Assembly: GCA_964561105.1 (NCBI GenBank)
Contig: CAZLOH010000015.1
Location: 1-64,000 of the forward strand
DNA: 64,000 nucleotides
Source: JADLHS01 sp964561105
GTDB lineage: Bacteria > Verrucomicrobiota > Verrucomicrobiia > Limisphaerales > JADLHS01
Direction of reading: 5' to 3'
Below, in pieces: positions 36,406 through 43,713 of this stretch; the stretch's first letter is position 1, and each line of letters starts with the position of its first letter. The position numbers and the translations under genes are program-made. A model generated the notes under the pieces. The model worked only from the letters and a program-made list of their open reading frames with translations. It was not told the DNA's origin and ran no database searches.

Positions 36406-36560
36406 CCTAGCAGCCTGTCGGACTTAGCATCGAGATTCTGCGTAAGTACCTGAAGGCCAAGTTAATTCTCTGTGCTGATGAAGTCATAAGATGAATGTTT
36501 AGTTGCTGTAGCTGACTATGTTGTGCAAAAGACTTTTTCTAAGTCCGACAGACTGCTAGG
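36406..36560. mobile_element. MITE-like element, 155 bp, 22-bp terminal inverted repeats
   Basis: The ends 36406-36427 and 36539-36560 are inverted repeats matching at 21 of 22 positions (CCTAGCAG, one variable base, then CTGTCGGACTTAG). The interior is clearly AT-richer than the flanking genes and encodes no protein. The TA near each tip could be a duplicated TA target, as made by IS630/Tc1-type elements, but this is inference. No transposase is in the window. Confidence 0.78.
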
Positions 36561-36575
36561 TCAGCCAGCCCCGCC

Positions 36576-37160
36576 TCACCCGGCCGCTGCGGTGTATTCC
36601 TCATCGGTCTTCAGGTCCAACCCCATCAACACGTAATCGTGCGCGATGGCCTGCATGTCCTTGACGTAATCCTCCCGCCGCCACAATTCGCTGAAGCCGA
36701 GCATGGCGAACATGTGGATCGCCGCTTCCTGCCCGCCAATAAACTCGGCTTCCACCTTTTCCAATCCGGTGGCCCGGGCTACTTCGGTAATTTCATGGAT
36801 CAATCCGCGGGCAATGCCGCGGCCGCGCACGGCGGGTTTGACCAGCACGCTCACGCGACCGATGTGCCGCCGCCATCCCCCCAACTGCTGGTGCAGGGTG
36901 GCCACGCCCACAATCTTGCTCCCGTCCAGGGCGAGCAGCGGCAGATTGCGCCCGAGATCAATCTTCTCGCACCACTCGCGGATCACGGCCACATCCCCCA
37001 CGCGGTGTTTGATGAACATGCGCTCCTTCTCGGGGATGGTTTGGAAGAGGGCGTGAAACTCCGTCTCGTCCGTGCGTTTCAGGGGACGGAGCTTCACCTT
37101 CGAGCCATCCTTGAGCTTGAGGTCTTTCGGATATTTTTGGAGTTCGAGTTCGAGTGACAT
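36576..37160 (-). CDS. GNAT-family N-acetyltransferase
   Basis: The 194-residue protein has the GNAT core: LRPLKRTDETEFHALF, then RVSVLVKPAVRGRGIARGLIHEI (acetyl-CoA-binding RGRGIA loop) and KVEAEFIGGQEAAIHMFAMLGF. The C-terminal tail YVLMGLDLKTDEEY suggests a one-domain enzyme. The substrate is unknown. ATG 37160 begins MSLELELQKYP; the longer frame to 37397 overlaps the upstream gene in an unrelated frame. The MITE lies 15 bases past its 3' end. Confidence 0.82.
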   Translation of the reverse strand: MSLELELQKYPKDLKLKDGSKVKLRPLKRTDETEFHALFQTIPEKERMFIKHRVGDVAVIREWCEKIDLGRNLPLLALDGSKIVGVATLHQQLGGWRRHIGRVSVLVKPAVRGRGIARGLIHEITEVARATGLEKVEAEFIGGQEAAIHMFAMLGFSELWRREDYVKDMQAIAHDYVLMGLDLKTDEEYTAAAG

Positions 37161-37221
37161 AACACGTCCTGAGTTTCGTCGCTGGCCGGAGACTGCCCCA
37201 ACGTGCCACCGGCGGCAAGGC

Positions 37222-37974
37222 TCAATAACGCGGTGCCGGTTGGCCGGCAATCCCGCGCGCCCGGGCGAGTGTGCGCCGGTCAATTTCCGAGGGGTCCAAA
37301 CTCCAGCGCCGGGCGAGCTGCGGCACCTTCTCCACGTTGGCCACCAGATAATCCGCCACCGTCCAGTCGCTGGCCGTCGTGGTTTCGCCGTAACCAAAGC
37401 ATTTCACGCCCAGCGCGATTTCCGCCGGGGTTTTGACCCCTTGATTCCAGACCGTCGCGCCCGCCCAGGCATAGGCGCGCACCACGCGCCCGGATTCGGT
37501 CAGCACCCAGGCGTGATGCTGCAACAGCGTGTCGGCTTGAAAGAATTGCACCTGCCCGAGCTTGCGGCTCAATCCGCGGAGAAAACGAAACGTGACGTCC
37601 ACGTCCTCGCCGGGTTCGGGCAAACCGGCGCCAAAGACCAGCGTCCACCCATTGACCGGCGGGGCGATGAACAGCGAGCGCTCGCCCGTGAGCCCTTCGG
37701 TCCACGAACACGGCCGGGGATTGCGCAGCCCGAGCGCGGCTTGCACCGCCGGGATCTGCCGCGTGCGAATCGCCAGCCAACAACCGGGTCGGATCAGCCG
37801 GTGGCCAAGCAGACTGAACGGCTCGGAAAAATCAATCGGACGGGCGATGGGAGTGGAGGCTCGGTGGCGCTCCAGCAACAGACGCCGGACGAGCGCAAGC
37901 ATGGCCATGCCGCCGCCGAGCGCAAAAAGCAACAGCGCCAACAGAAGGACCGGGATGAGGTCTCCGCCGTTCAT
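37222..37974 (-). CDS. Membrane-anchored protein of unknown function
   Basis: The 250-residue protein has one N-terminal membrane helix (residues about 7-30), then a mainly soluble domain with FLLGHRLIRPGCWLAI-type strands (SLFIAPPVNGWTLVFG, VQFFQADTLLQHHAWVL, VVRAYAWAGATVWNQG). I do not recognise the family. It is a probable inner-membrane protein with a cytoplasmic or periplasmic domain. It lies upstream of the GNAT gene on the same strand, 61 bases apart. Confidence 0.6.
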   Translation of the reverse strand: MNGGDLIPVLLLALLLFALGGGMAMLALVRRLLLERHRASTPIARPIDFSEPFSLLGHRLIRPGCWLAIRTRQIPAVQAALGLRNPRPCSWTEGLTGERSLFIAPPVNGWTLVFGAGLPEPGEDVDVTFRFLRGLSRKLGQVQFFQADTLLQHHAWVLTESGRVVRAYAWAGATVWNQGVKTPAEIALGVKCFGYGETTTASDWTVADYLVANVEKVPQLARRWSLDPSEIDRRTLARARGIAGQPAPRY

Positions 37975-38128
37975 GCCGCTCCGATTGTAGGCCGCGCGAA
38001 CGAATGTTCAATCCGAAATTCGCCGATCAAGAAAACTCGTTCTCACGTTCGCGCCCGGGGCGAGGATCGCAACGCGGAAGCCACGGGAGCCGGGGCGGAC
38101 ATACTTGGGCCGGTCGCACGTTGGTTCA

Positions 38129-38728
38129 TCACGGCCCGGGCTCCTGGGTCCGCCGCAGCGTGGCCCGCCATTTTCGCAACACACGAACAAACACGGCGTC
38201 GGCCTTCTCGCTAAACACTTCCACGAATGAGTGACCCAGTCGGGTCGCCTGCCACAATGACGCGGCGAAAACCACGACAAAGCCCAATTGATTCTGCCAG
38301 CCGTCCAGTTTCCATTGCCCCCGCCAGAACCAGACGGGTCGGCGAAAGAGCGGTTCGCCATAGGCAATCGGCCAGAGATCCCCCACCGTCGGCCCGCGCG
38401 ACCCGAGCAAATCGCACAACAGATGCAGGTGAAACGTCACCAGGCACAGCAGCAATGTTCGCCAGCGATTCCGCGCAAACAACGTGAGCACGCCGGCCAC
38501 CACCAACGCGCCCGGCCAGCCGTGGGTCAAATAGTGGTGATACTGCTGGTAGTAATGATATTGGTTCGGCGTGCCGGAAATCGTGGCGCGGGCGACGTCG
38601 GCGACCAAGCCAAGTCCGTCGAGGTCCGGCAACACGCCCGCCAGCGTTACGAGTTTTCGATCTCGCGGATCCGTGGTCGTAACCGAGGCCACCAGCCAGC
38701 TTCCGACGAAGTGGGTCAGCGGCGACAC
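38129..38728 (-). CDS. YdjM-like membrane-bound metal-dependent hydrolase family protein
   Basis: The 199-residue protein shows the LexA-binding inner-membrane (YdjM/PF04307) pattern: SPLTHFVGSWLVAS, AGVLPDLDGLG, HHYLTHGWPGALVV and HLHLLCDLLGSRGP, giving His/Asp metal ligands between four membrane segments. Biochemical function of the family is poorly known. It begins nine bases after the nickel-transporter-like gene, at the tail of the metal-efflux operon. Confidence 0.8.
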   Translation of the reverse strand: MSPLTHFVGSWLVASVTTTDPRDRKLVTLAGVLPDLDGLGLVADVARATISGTPNQYHYYQQYHHYLTHGWPGALVVAGVLTLFARNRWRTLLLCLVTFHLHLLCDLLGSRGPTVGDLWPIAYGEPLFRRPVWFWRGQWKLDGWQNQLGFVVVFAASLWQATRLGHSFVEVFSEKADAVFVRVLRKWRATLRRTQEPGP

Positions 38729-38737
38729 AAAAACCTT

Positions 38738-39415
38738 TCACCGCCAGCTCGTCGCCAGCCAGAAGCAGCCGACACCCATTGCGGCCACGGCGCAGGTCCC
38801 CATCAAGCCGCGATAGACTTTCAATCCGCTCGCGCCGCATTGAGCCGCCAGCCAACCCATGCCCCAGGAGAATCCCGCCATCGCCGCGACAGTCCCCAAC
38901 CCAAACGCGATGAGGTAGGCCACCGCCTGGGCCGTGTTCGGAAATGCCAGCGCCGGCAACACGCCCAGAAAATGCGAACTCCCCGCCAGCCCATGCAGCG
39001 TCCCGATCCCAAAAGCCGCGTGCGTGTGTCGGTGCGCGTCCGGACTCTCGTGGGCATGGCTGTGACCGTGTGTGTGGAAATGCAAATGCCGCTCGCCGCC
39101 GTGTTCGTGCTCGTGGATATGGATGTTGTGCTTGAGCGCACGATTCAACGCCCACAGGCCGATGCCGAAGAGCATCACGCCCACGAACCGTTCACCCCAG
39201 CTTGAAAGCAGGTCCACCGGAATCAGATCCCGCAACCACAAGGAGAGCAGCCCCACTGCCCCCACCCCGGCCGAATGTCCCAATCCCCAGCGCATTCCCG
39301 GCACCCAGGCGCGTCGCGGTTGTCGCACCGCCAGCGGCGCCACGGCCGTGAGATGGTCCGGGCCTGTCAGCACGTGGACCAAGCCCGCAATCAACCCGGT
39401 CAAAATGGCAATCAT
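38738..39415 (-). CDS. Nickel/cobalt transporter-like (UreH/NiCoT) membrane protein
   Basis: The 225-residue protein has about six membrane helices. The HVLTGPDHLTAVAPLAV motif is the HxxxGPDH-type metal site of NiCoT/UreH proteins, repeated as LHGLAGSSHFLGVLPAL. A long His-rich loop (HNIHIHEHEHGG, HLHFHTHGHSHAHE) lies in the middle and probably buffers metal ions. It starts two bases after the 33-codon peptide gene behind czcA, so it belongs to the efflux operon. Uptake or export of Ni/Co is not resolved. A TTG at 39421 is an alternative start. Confidence 0.82.
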   Translation of the reverse strand: MIAILTGLIAGLVHVLTGPDHLTAVAPLAVRQPRRAWVPGMRWGLGHSAGVGAVGLLSLWLRDLIPVDLLSSWGERFVGVMLFGIGLWALNRALKHNIHIHEHEHGGERHLHFHTHGHSHAHESPDAHRHTHAAFGIGTLHGLAGSSHFLGVLPALAFPNTAQAVAYLIAFGLGTVAAMAGFSWGMGWLAAQCGASGLKVYRGLMGTCAVAAMGVGCFWLATSWR

Positions 39416-39417
39416 AG

Positions 39418-39519
39418 TCAAATCGTTTGAACCGACGAACGAAGACTGTGCGCGATTCCCACCGCGAGCGCAAAGAAAACCGCGCTCGATAAAACCGCGC
39501 CCGCGAAAGTGGAATCCAT
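39418..39519 (-). CDS. 33-residue membrane peptide between czcA and the nickel-transporter-like gene
   Basis: The frame encodes MDSTFAGAVLSSAVFFALAV followed by GIAHSLRSSVQTI: one hydrophobic helix with a basic, polar tail. It starts one base after the czcA stop (TAGCATG), and GGAGG inside the czcA end lies about seven bases before its ATG. Its stop is two bases before the next ATG. This tight packing argues that it is translated. Small single-helix proteins such as AcrZ are known to bind RND pumps, so a CzcA partner is possible (inference). Confidence 0.6.
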   Translation of the reverse strand: MDSTFAGAVLSSAVFFALAVGIAHSLRSSVQTI

Positions 39520-39520
39520 G

Positions 39521-42500
39521 CTATCCCTCCAACTGCTGCGACTGGGCGCTGCTGGCTGCCGAAGCCCGACCACGCTCAAGCCACTCATACAACATCGGGA
39601 GCAAAATGAGCGTCAGGAAGGTGGAACTCAGGATGCCGCCGATGACGACGGTCGCGAGCGGACGCTGCACTTCCGCGCCCGCGCCGCTGGCAATGGCCAT
39701 CGGCACGAAACCAAGCGAGGCCACGAGCGCCGTCATCAGCACGGGCCGCAAACGTGTCATCGCGCCTTCGCGAACACACGTCGGCACGTCGCGGCCCTGT
39801 TCGCGGAGCAGGTTGAAATAGGAAATCAGCATCAACCCGTTGAGCACGGCCACGCCGGAGAGCGCGATGAAGCCCACGCCCGCCGAGATGCTGAACGGCA
39901 GGTCGCGCGCCCAAAGCGCGAACACGCCGCCGGTGACCGCGAGCGGGATGCCGGTATAAACCAGCAACGTCTGCCGCAGGCTGCCGAGCGCCATGAAGAC
40001 GAGCACGAAGATGAGGCCGAGCGCGACGGGCACAACGATGGCGAGCCGGGCGCGGGCTTGCTGCAAATTCTTGAACTGGCCGCCGAACTCGATGGTGTAG
40101 CCATCGGGGAGTTTGATTTGTTCCGCGATCTTCTGCTGCGCTTCCCGGACGAAGCTCTCCACGTCGCGGCCGCGCAGGTTCACCATGATGGCGGCGCGGC
40201 GCTGGCCGAATTCGCGCGCGATGGCGGCGACCTGTTCGACCACCTTGAAGTCCGCGACCTGGCCAAGGGTGAGCAATCCGCCGTCGTCCACGCGCACGGG
40301 CAGGCGCTTGAGGTCGTCAATCTTCTCGCGCAACTCCTCGTTCAGGCGCACCACGATGTCGAACCGGCGGTTGCCTTCGATGAGCTTGCCGACTTCCTGC
40401 CCGGCGAGCGCGGTGTGGACGACCTCGTTCAATTCGGCGGCGTGGATGTTGTATTTCGCCATCGCCTCGCGCTTGGGAACGATTTCGAGCAGGGGTGATT
40501 TGCCGAGGGCATCGAACTCCACGTCCGCCGCGCCGGGAATTTTCTCCAGAATCTCGCGGGCCTCGCCGGCAATCGTTTCGATCACGGCAAAGTCCTCGCC
40601 GAAGACCTTCACCGCGATGTCGGCGCGTGTGCCTTCGAGGATTTCGTTGAAGCGCATTTCAATCGGCTGGCTGAACAAATGGCCCTCGCCGGGGACGTGC
40701 TTGCCAAGTTCCTCGGCCATCAACGCGGCCAGCGCCTCCTTGCTGATGGGCTTGCCGTCCACTTTGCGCCAATGATCGAGCGGCTTGAACATGATGTAAG
40801 TGTCCGCGACGTTCACGCCCATCGGGTCGCTGGCAATCTCCGCCGTGCCCAGGCGGCTGAAGACGTAATCCACTTCGGGAAACCGGGTCAGCAGCACCTT
40901 TTCGCCGCGCTTCTGCATGTCCACGCTGGCGTCAATGCCGATGCTCGTGGTGCGGATCATGTGCGTGGCGAACGAGCCTTCGTCCAATTGCGGCACGAAC
41001 TCCGCGCCGAGTTTGGTGAAAACGAACGCCGCGAGCGCAAGCAGCGCAATCGCCGCGCCGGTCACGGGCCAGCGGGCGCGCAAAGAAAAGTTTAGGAACG
41101 GGGCGTAGAGCTTTTTGGCGAAACGTATCACCAACGTGTCGTCGTGGCTGATCTCATTAGCACCGGGCTTCAGCCCGGTGTCCGGGGGCACGTCGGTGTG
41201 GGAAGCCGTTTCAACGGCTTTGTCCGAACGGGAAGCCGCTGAAGCGGCTGAAGAAGTGTTGCCGCCGCTCGTCACCGGGCTGAAGCCCGGTGCAAATGAG
41301 CTGGTGGAAGCGTCCTTGTCGTTTTCGGGTGATTGCTCACACGCTTTTTCTTTTCCAGATTTTCCGCTCCCCAGCAGATACGAGCAGAGCGCGGGCATCA
41401 ACGTAAGCGCCAGCGCCAGCGCGCCGACGAGCGCGAAGATGACCGTGATGGCCATCGGCTTGAACATTTTCCCCTCGATGCCCGTGAGCGCAAGGATCGG
41501 GAAATAGACAACGGTAATGATGACGACGCCGAAGAACATCGGACTGGCGACTTCCTTGGCGGCAACCAACACTTCCTGCGACCGTTCGCCAGCGGTCAGG
41601 CGGCGCTTGAGCTTGTGCTGCTTCTCGGCGAGATGGCGGATGATGTTTTCCACCATCACCACCGCGCCATCAATGATGAGGCCGAAATCAATCGCGCCCA
41701 GGCTCATCAGGTTGCCACTCACCTTGCCCTGCACCATGCCGGTCATGGCGAACAGCAGCGACAGCGGAATGGCCAGCGACACGATGAGCGCCGCGCGCCA
41801 GTTGCCGAGCATGACGAGCAGCACGACCACGACGAGGATGGCGCCCTCGAACAAGCTCGTTTCGACCGTGTGAATCGTCCGGTCCACGAGCACGGTGCGG
41901 TCATAGACGGGAATGATTTTTACGCCGGCGGGCAGCTTGGTTTGAATCTCCCTCAACTTTTCATCCACGCGCTTGGCGACGAGGCGGCTGTTCTCGCCGG
42001 TGAGCATCAACGCACCGCCCAGCACGGTTTCGTCGCCGTTGTAGGTGGCCGTGCCGGTGCGGACGGCCTTGCCGATGACCACGTCGGCCACATCCTTGAC
42101 CCGCAGCGGTGTGGCGCGCGAGCCGAACTTGAGCGGCAGATTGGCGATCTCCTCGGTGGTCTGCACGCGGCCGGCGGCGCGGACCACGACTTGTTCGCCG
42201 CCCAGTTGAATCACGCTGCCGCCCGCGTTCTCGACGTTTTCGCCGATGGCGCTGGCAACTTCGCTGAACGACATGCCCACGCTTTTGAGCCTGTCGGGAT
42301 TGGGCTGGATGACGATCTGCTTTTCGTAACCACCCTGCGCGTTGACTTCCGCGAGGCCCGGCGTCGAGCGCAAGCGGGGTTTGATGAGGTAATCGTGGAT
42401 GAGCTTGAGTTCCATCAACTGCGCCTCGCGCGTGGCGGGAATCTGAATCTCATTAGCACCGGGCTTCAGCCCGGTGTCTGGTGGCACGTTGGTGTGCGAA

Positions 42501-43057
42501 GCCGTTTCAACGACTTTGTCCGAACGGGAAGCCGCTGAAGCGGCTGGAGGAGATTCAACGCCGCTGTTCACCGGGCTGAAGCCCGGTGCTAATGAGAGGT
42601 GGCGGTTGAGGTTCGTTTCATACTCAACGACGTAATAATAAATCTCGCCCAGCCCGGTGCTGATGGGCGCGAGCTTGGGAGTCAAGCCCGGCGGCAATTC
42701 ATCCATCACCGTCTGCAATCGCTCACTGACGAGCTGGCGTGAGCGATAGATGTCCGTGCCGTCCTCGAAGATGAGGTTGACCTGCGAAAGCCCGAACTTG
42801 GAGAGCGAGCGCAACTCGGTGAGGCCGGGGATGCCCGACATCTCGTTCTCGATGGGAAAGGTGACGAGCTTTTCGATCTCCTCCGGGGCGAGCGCGGGGA
42901 TGGCAGTGTTGATCTGCACCTGGACGTTGGTGATGTCCGGCACGGCGTCAATCGGCAGGCGCAGCGCCGACCACACGCCGATGCCGATGAGCACGACCGT
43001 CGCGATCAGCACGAACACGCGCTGGCGGACGGAAAATTCGAGAAGGCGGTTGAGCAT
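39521..43057 (-). CDS. czcA: CzcA-type heavy-metal RND efflux pump
   Basis: The 1178-residue inner-membrane pump exports divalent metals by proton antiport. The TM4 motif DFGLIIDGAVVMVEN (two Asp and one Glu) matches the Zn/Co/Cd (HME1-like) group rather than the Cu/Ag CusA type. It is longer than the usual 1030-1070 residues because two 148-bp repeats (41153-41300, 42449-42596) are translated in frame, each adding about 50 residues containing SLAPGFSPV...GLKPGANEI. One insert falls in the periplasmic porter loop after YYYVVEYE, the other in the cytoplasmic linker before the second membrane half. ATG 43057 starts MLNRLLEFSVRQR; a longer frame lies in repeat DNA. No Shine-Dalgarno is visible. 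Confidence 0.93.
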   Translation of the reverse strand: MLNRLLEFSVRQRVFVLIATVVLIGIGVWSALRLPIDAVPDITNVQVQINTAIPALAPEEIEKLVTFPIENEMSGIPGLTELRSLSKFGLSQVNLIFEDGTDIYRSRQLVSERLQTVMDELPPGLTPKLAPISTGLGEIYYYVVEYETNLNRHLSLAPGFSPVNSGVESPPAASAASRSDKVVETASHTNVPPDTGLKPGANEIQIPATREAQLMELKLIHDYLIKPRLRSTPGLAEVNAQGGYEKQIVIQPNPDRLKSVGMSFSEVASAIGENVENAGGSVIQLGGEQVVVRAAGRVQTTEEIANLPLKFGSRATPLRVKDVADVVIGKAVRTGTATYNGDETVLGGALMLTGENSRLVAKRVDEKLREIQTKLPAGVKIIPVYDRTVLVDRTIHTVETSLFEGAILVVVVLLVMLGNWRAALIVSLAIPLSLLFAMTGMVQGKVSGNLMSLGAIDFGLIIDGAVVMVENIIRHLAEKQHKLKRRLTAGERSQEVLVAAKEVASPMFFGVVIITVVYFPILALTGIEGKMFKPMAITVIFALVGALALALTLMPALCSYLLGSGKSGKEKACEQSPENDKDASTSSFAPGFSPVTSGGNTSSAASAASRSDKAVETASHTDVPPDTGLKPGANEISHDDTLVIRFAKKLYAPFLNFSLRARWPVTGAAIALLALAAFVFTKLGAEFVPQLDEGSFATHMIRTTSIGIDASVDMQKRGEKVLLTRFPEVDYVFSRLGTAEIASDPMGVNVADTYIMFKPLDHWRKVDGKPISKEALAALMAEELGKHVPGEGHLFSQPIEMRFNEILEGTRADIAVKVFGEDFAVIETIAGEAREILEKIPGAADVEFDALGKSPLLEIVPKREAMAKYNIHAAELNEVVHTALAGQEVGKLIEGNRRFDIVVRLNEELREKIDDLKRLPVRVDDGGLLTLGQVADFKVVEQVAAIAREFGQRRAAIMVNLRGRDVESFVREAQQKIAEQIKLPDGYTIEFGGQFKNLQQARARLAIVVPVALGLIFVLVFMALGSLRQTLLVYTGIPLAVTGGVFALWARDLPFSISAGVGFIALSGVAVLNGLMLISYFNLLREQGRDVPTCVREGAMTRLRPVLMTALVASLGFVPMAIASGAGAEVQRPLATVVIGGILSSTFLTLILLPMLYEWLERGRASAASSAQSQQLEG
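41153..41300. repeat. 148-bp four-hairpin element, copy A (inside czcA)
   Basis: The ends CTCATTAG and AAATGAG enclose four hairpins in order. They are 41161-41180 (CACCGGGCT/AGCCCGGTG, loop TC), 41203-41220 (AAGCCGTT/AACGGCTT, loop TC), 41234-41249 (AGCCGCT/AGCGGCT, loop GA) and 41273-41292 (outer stem again, loop GA). The two outer hairpins are exact reverse complements. The copy is read through as czcA codons on the minus strand. Confidence 0.88.
42449..42596. repeat. 148-bp four-hairpin element, copy B (inside czcA)
   Basis: The length, ends, orientation and hairpin order are the same as copy A; most positions are identical, and differences cluster between hairpins. The outer hairpins are at 42457-42476 and 42569-42588. 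It is translated on the minus strand in the same frame as copy A, giving a peptide of about 50 residues with APGFSPVNSG at the start and TGLKPGANEI at the end. Confidence 0.88.
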
Positions 43058-43059
43058 AG

Positions 43060-43100
43060 GGTCAGAGGGCAGAGGGCAGAGGACGGAAATCAGGAGACAG
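43060..43100. repeat. Purine-rich heptamer array at the czcA 5' end
   Basis: Imperfect repeats of GGTCAGA/GGGCAGA (43060-43084), followed by GAAATCAGGAGACAG, lie immediately upstream of the czcA ATG. They mirror, in inverted orientation, the TCTGACC array at 43673-43713 on the far side of the four-helix-bundle gene. Confidence 0.6.
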
Positions 43101-43132
43101 ACCTGAAGTGGTTCCAGAATTCCGCTTTCCCT

Positions 43133-43204
43133 GTAGCCGCCGACGTGAGGAGGCGGAAACTCTCGAAGGTGCGAAACCTTCCGCCTCGTTACCTCGGCGG
43201 CTAC
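43133..43204. repeat. 72-bp inverted-repeat element, copy 2 (family F)
   Basis: GTAGCCGCCGACGTGAGGAG at the left and CGAGGTAACGAGGCGG-type complement at the right form inverted repeats of about 26 bp with three mismatches around a 20-bp core. It matches the diverged copy at 2414-2483 in the same orientation. It lies between the four-helix-bundle gene and czcA. Confidence 0.7.
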
Positions 43205-43286
43205 GAATTTTGAAACCACTGCTCCAGAGATCAGAGGGTGGAATTATCCGCTTGGATGAGCGCTGGGCTTGGGCAGAATTCGAGCC

Positions 43287-43670
43287 ATGCAAATCAGATC
43301 GGCCAAGGAACTGGTCGCGTACCAGAAGGGGTATGAGCTTGCGATGCGGGAATTCAAATTGAGCAAGACATTTCCAGCGGAGGAACGGTTTGCGCAGACG
43401 AGCCGGATCCGCCGCGCCTCGCGCTCGATTTGCCTGAACCTTCGGGAGGCCTGGGCCAAGCGCCGGTATGAAGCGCACTTTGTCTCGAAACTGACGGACT
43501 GCGACGGCGAGAACGCGGAAACCGATTCGTGCCTGGATTTCGCCCATGACTGCGGCTACCTCACGGCGACGGAACACTCCGAACTGACGTCGCTGAGTTC
43601 CGAGGTCGGTAAATTGCTTGGCTCGATGCTGGCTCATCCTGAAAAATGGTTGCTCGTTTCTGATCGCTAA
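43287..43670 (+). CDS. Four-helix-bundle (S23 / 23S intervening-sequence type) protein
   Basis: The 127-residue protein has the family start AKELVAYQKGYELAMREFKLSKTFPAEERFAQTSRIRRASRSICLNL and the helical end LTSLSSEVGKLLGSML. Family members are encoded in 23S rRNA intervening sequences and as free genes, and the fold is shared with the Avd accessory protein of diversity-generating retroelements; a nucleic-acid-binding role is likely. It lies on the plus strand between minus-strand czcB and czcA, flanked by inverted heptamer arrays, so it looks like a cassette inserted in the operon. ATG 43287 begins MQIRSAKELV. Confidence 0.82.
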   Translation: MQIRSAKELVAYQKGYELAMREFKLSKTFPAEERFAQTSRIRRASRSICLNLREAWAKRRYEAHFVSKLTDCDGENAETDSCLDFAHDCGYLTATEHSELTSLSSEVGKLLGSMLAHPEKWLLVSDR

Positions 43671-43672
43671 TT

Positions 43673-43713
43673 TCTGTTCTCTGACCTCTGACCTCTGACC
43701 TCTGATCTCTGTC
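43673..43713. repeat. TCTGACC heptamer array at the czcB 3' end
   Basis: Three nearly perfect tandem units of CTCTGAC plus one variant (CTCTGAT) end exactly at the czcB stop codon. The reverse complement resembles the array at 43060-43100. Unit length is seven bases with no spacers, unlike CRISPR. Confidence 0.7.

Larger units (their letters stand above)
43225..43713 (+). mobile_element. Putative four-helix-bundle gene cassette with inverted TCTGACC-type ends
   Basis: An exact 13-bp inverted repeat, CAGAGATCAGAGG (43225-43237) and CCTCTGATCTCTG (43699-43711), encloses a single gene (43287-43670). The right end carries a run of TCTGACC heptamers ending at the czcB stop codon; a further array lies at 43060 beside the czcA start. 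The cassette is opposite in strand to the operon it interrupts. Mobility is inferred from this layout alone. Confidence 0.45.

Noticed and set aside
39521..43057. czcA as a pseudogene because of its two repeat insertions
   Set aside because: The frame is intact from start to stop, and all RND motifs, including the TM4 acidic residues, are preserved.
43673..43713. CRISPR-like tandem repeat
   Set aside because: The units are only seven bases with no spacers, and no cas genes are near.
43225..43713. Diversity-generating retroelement linked to the four-helix-bundle gene
   Set aside because: No reverse transcriptase, template repeat or variable repeat was seen. The protein is only fold-related to Avd.
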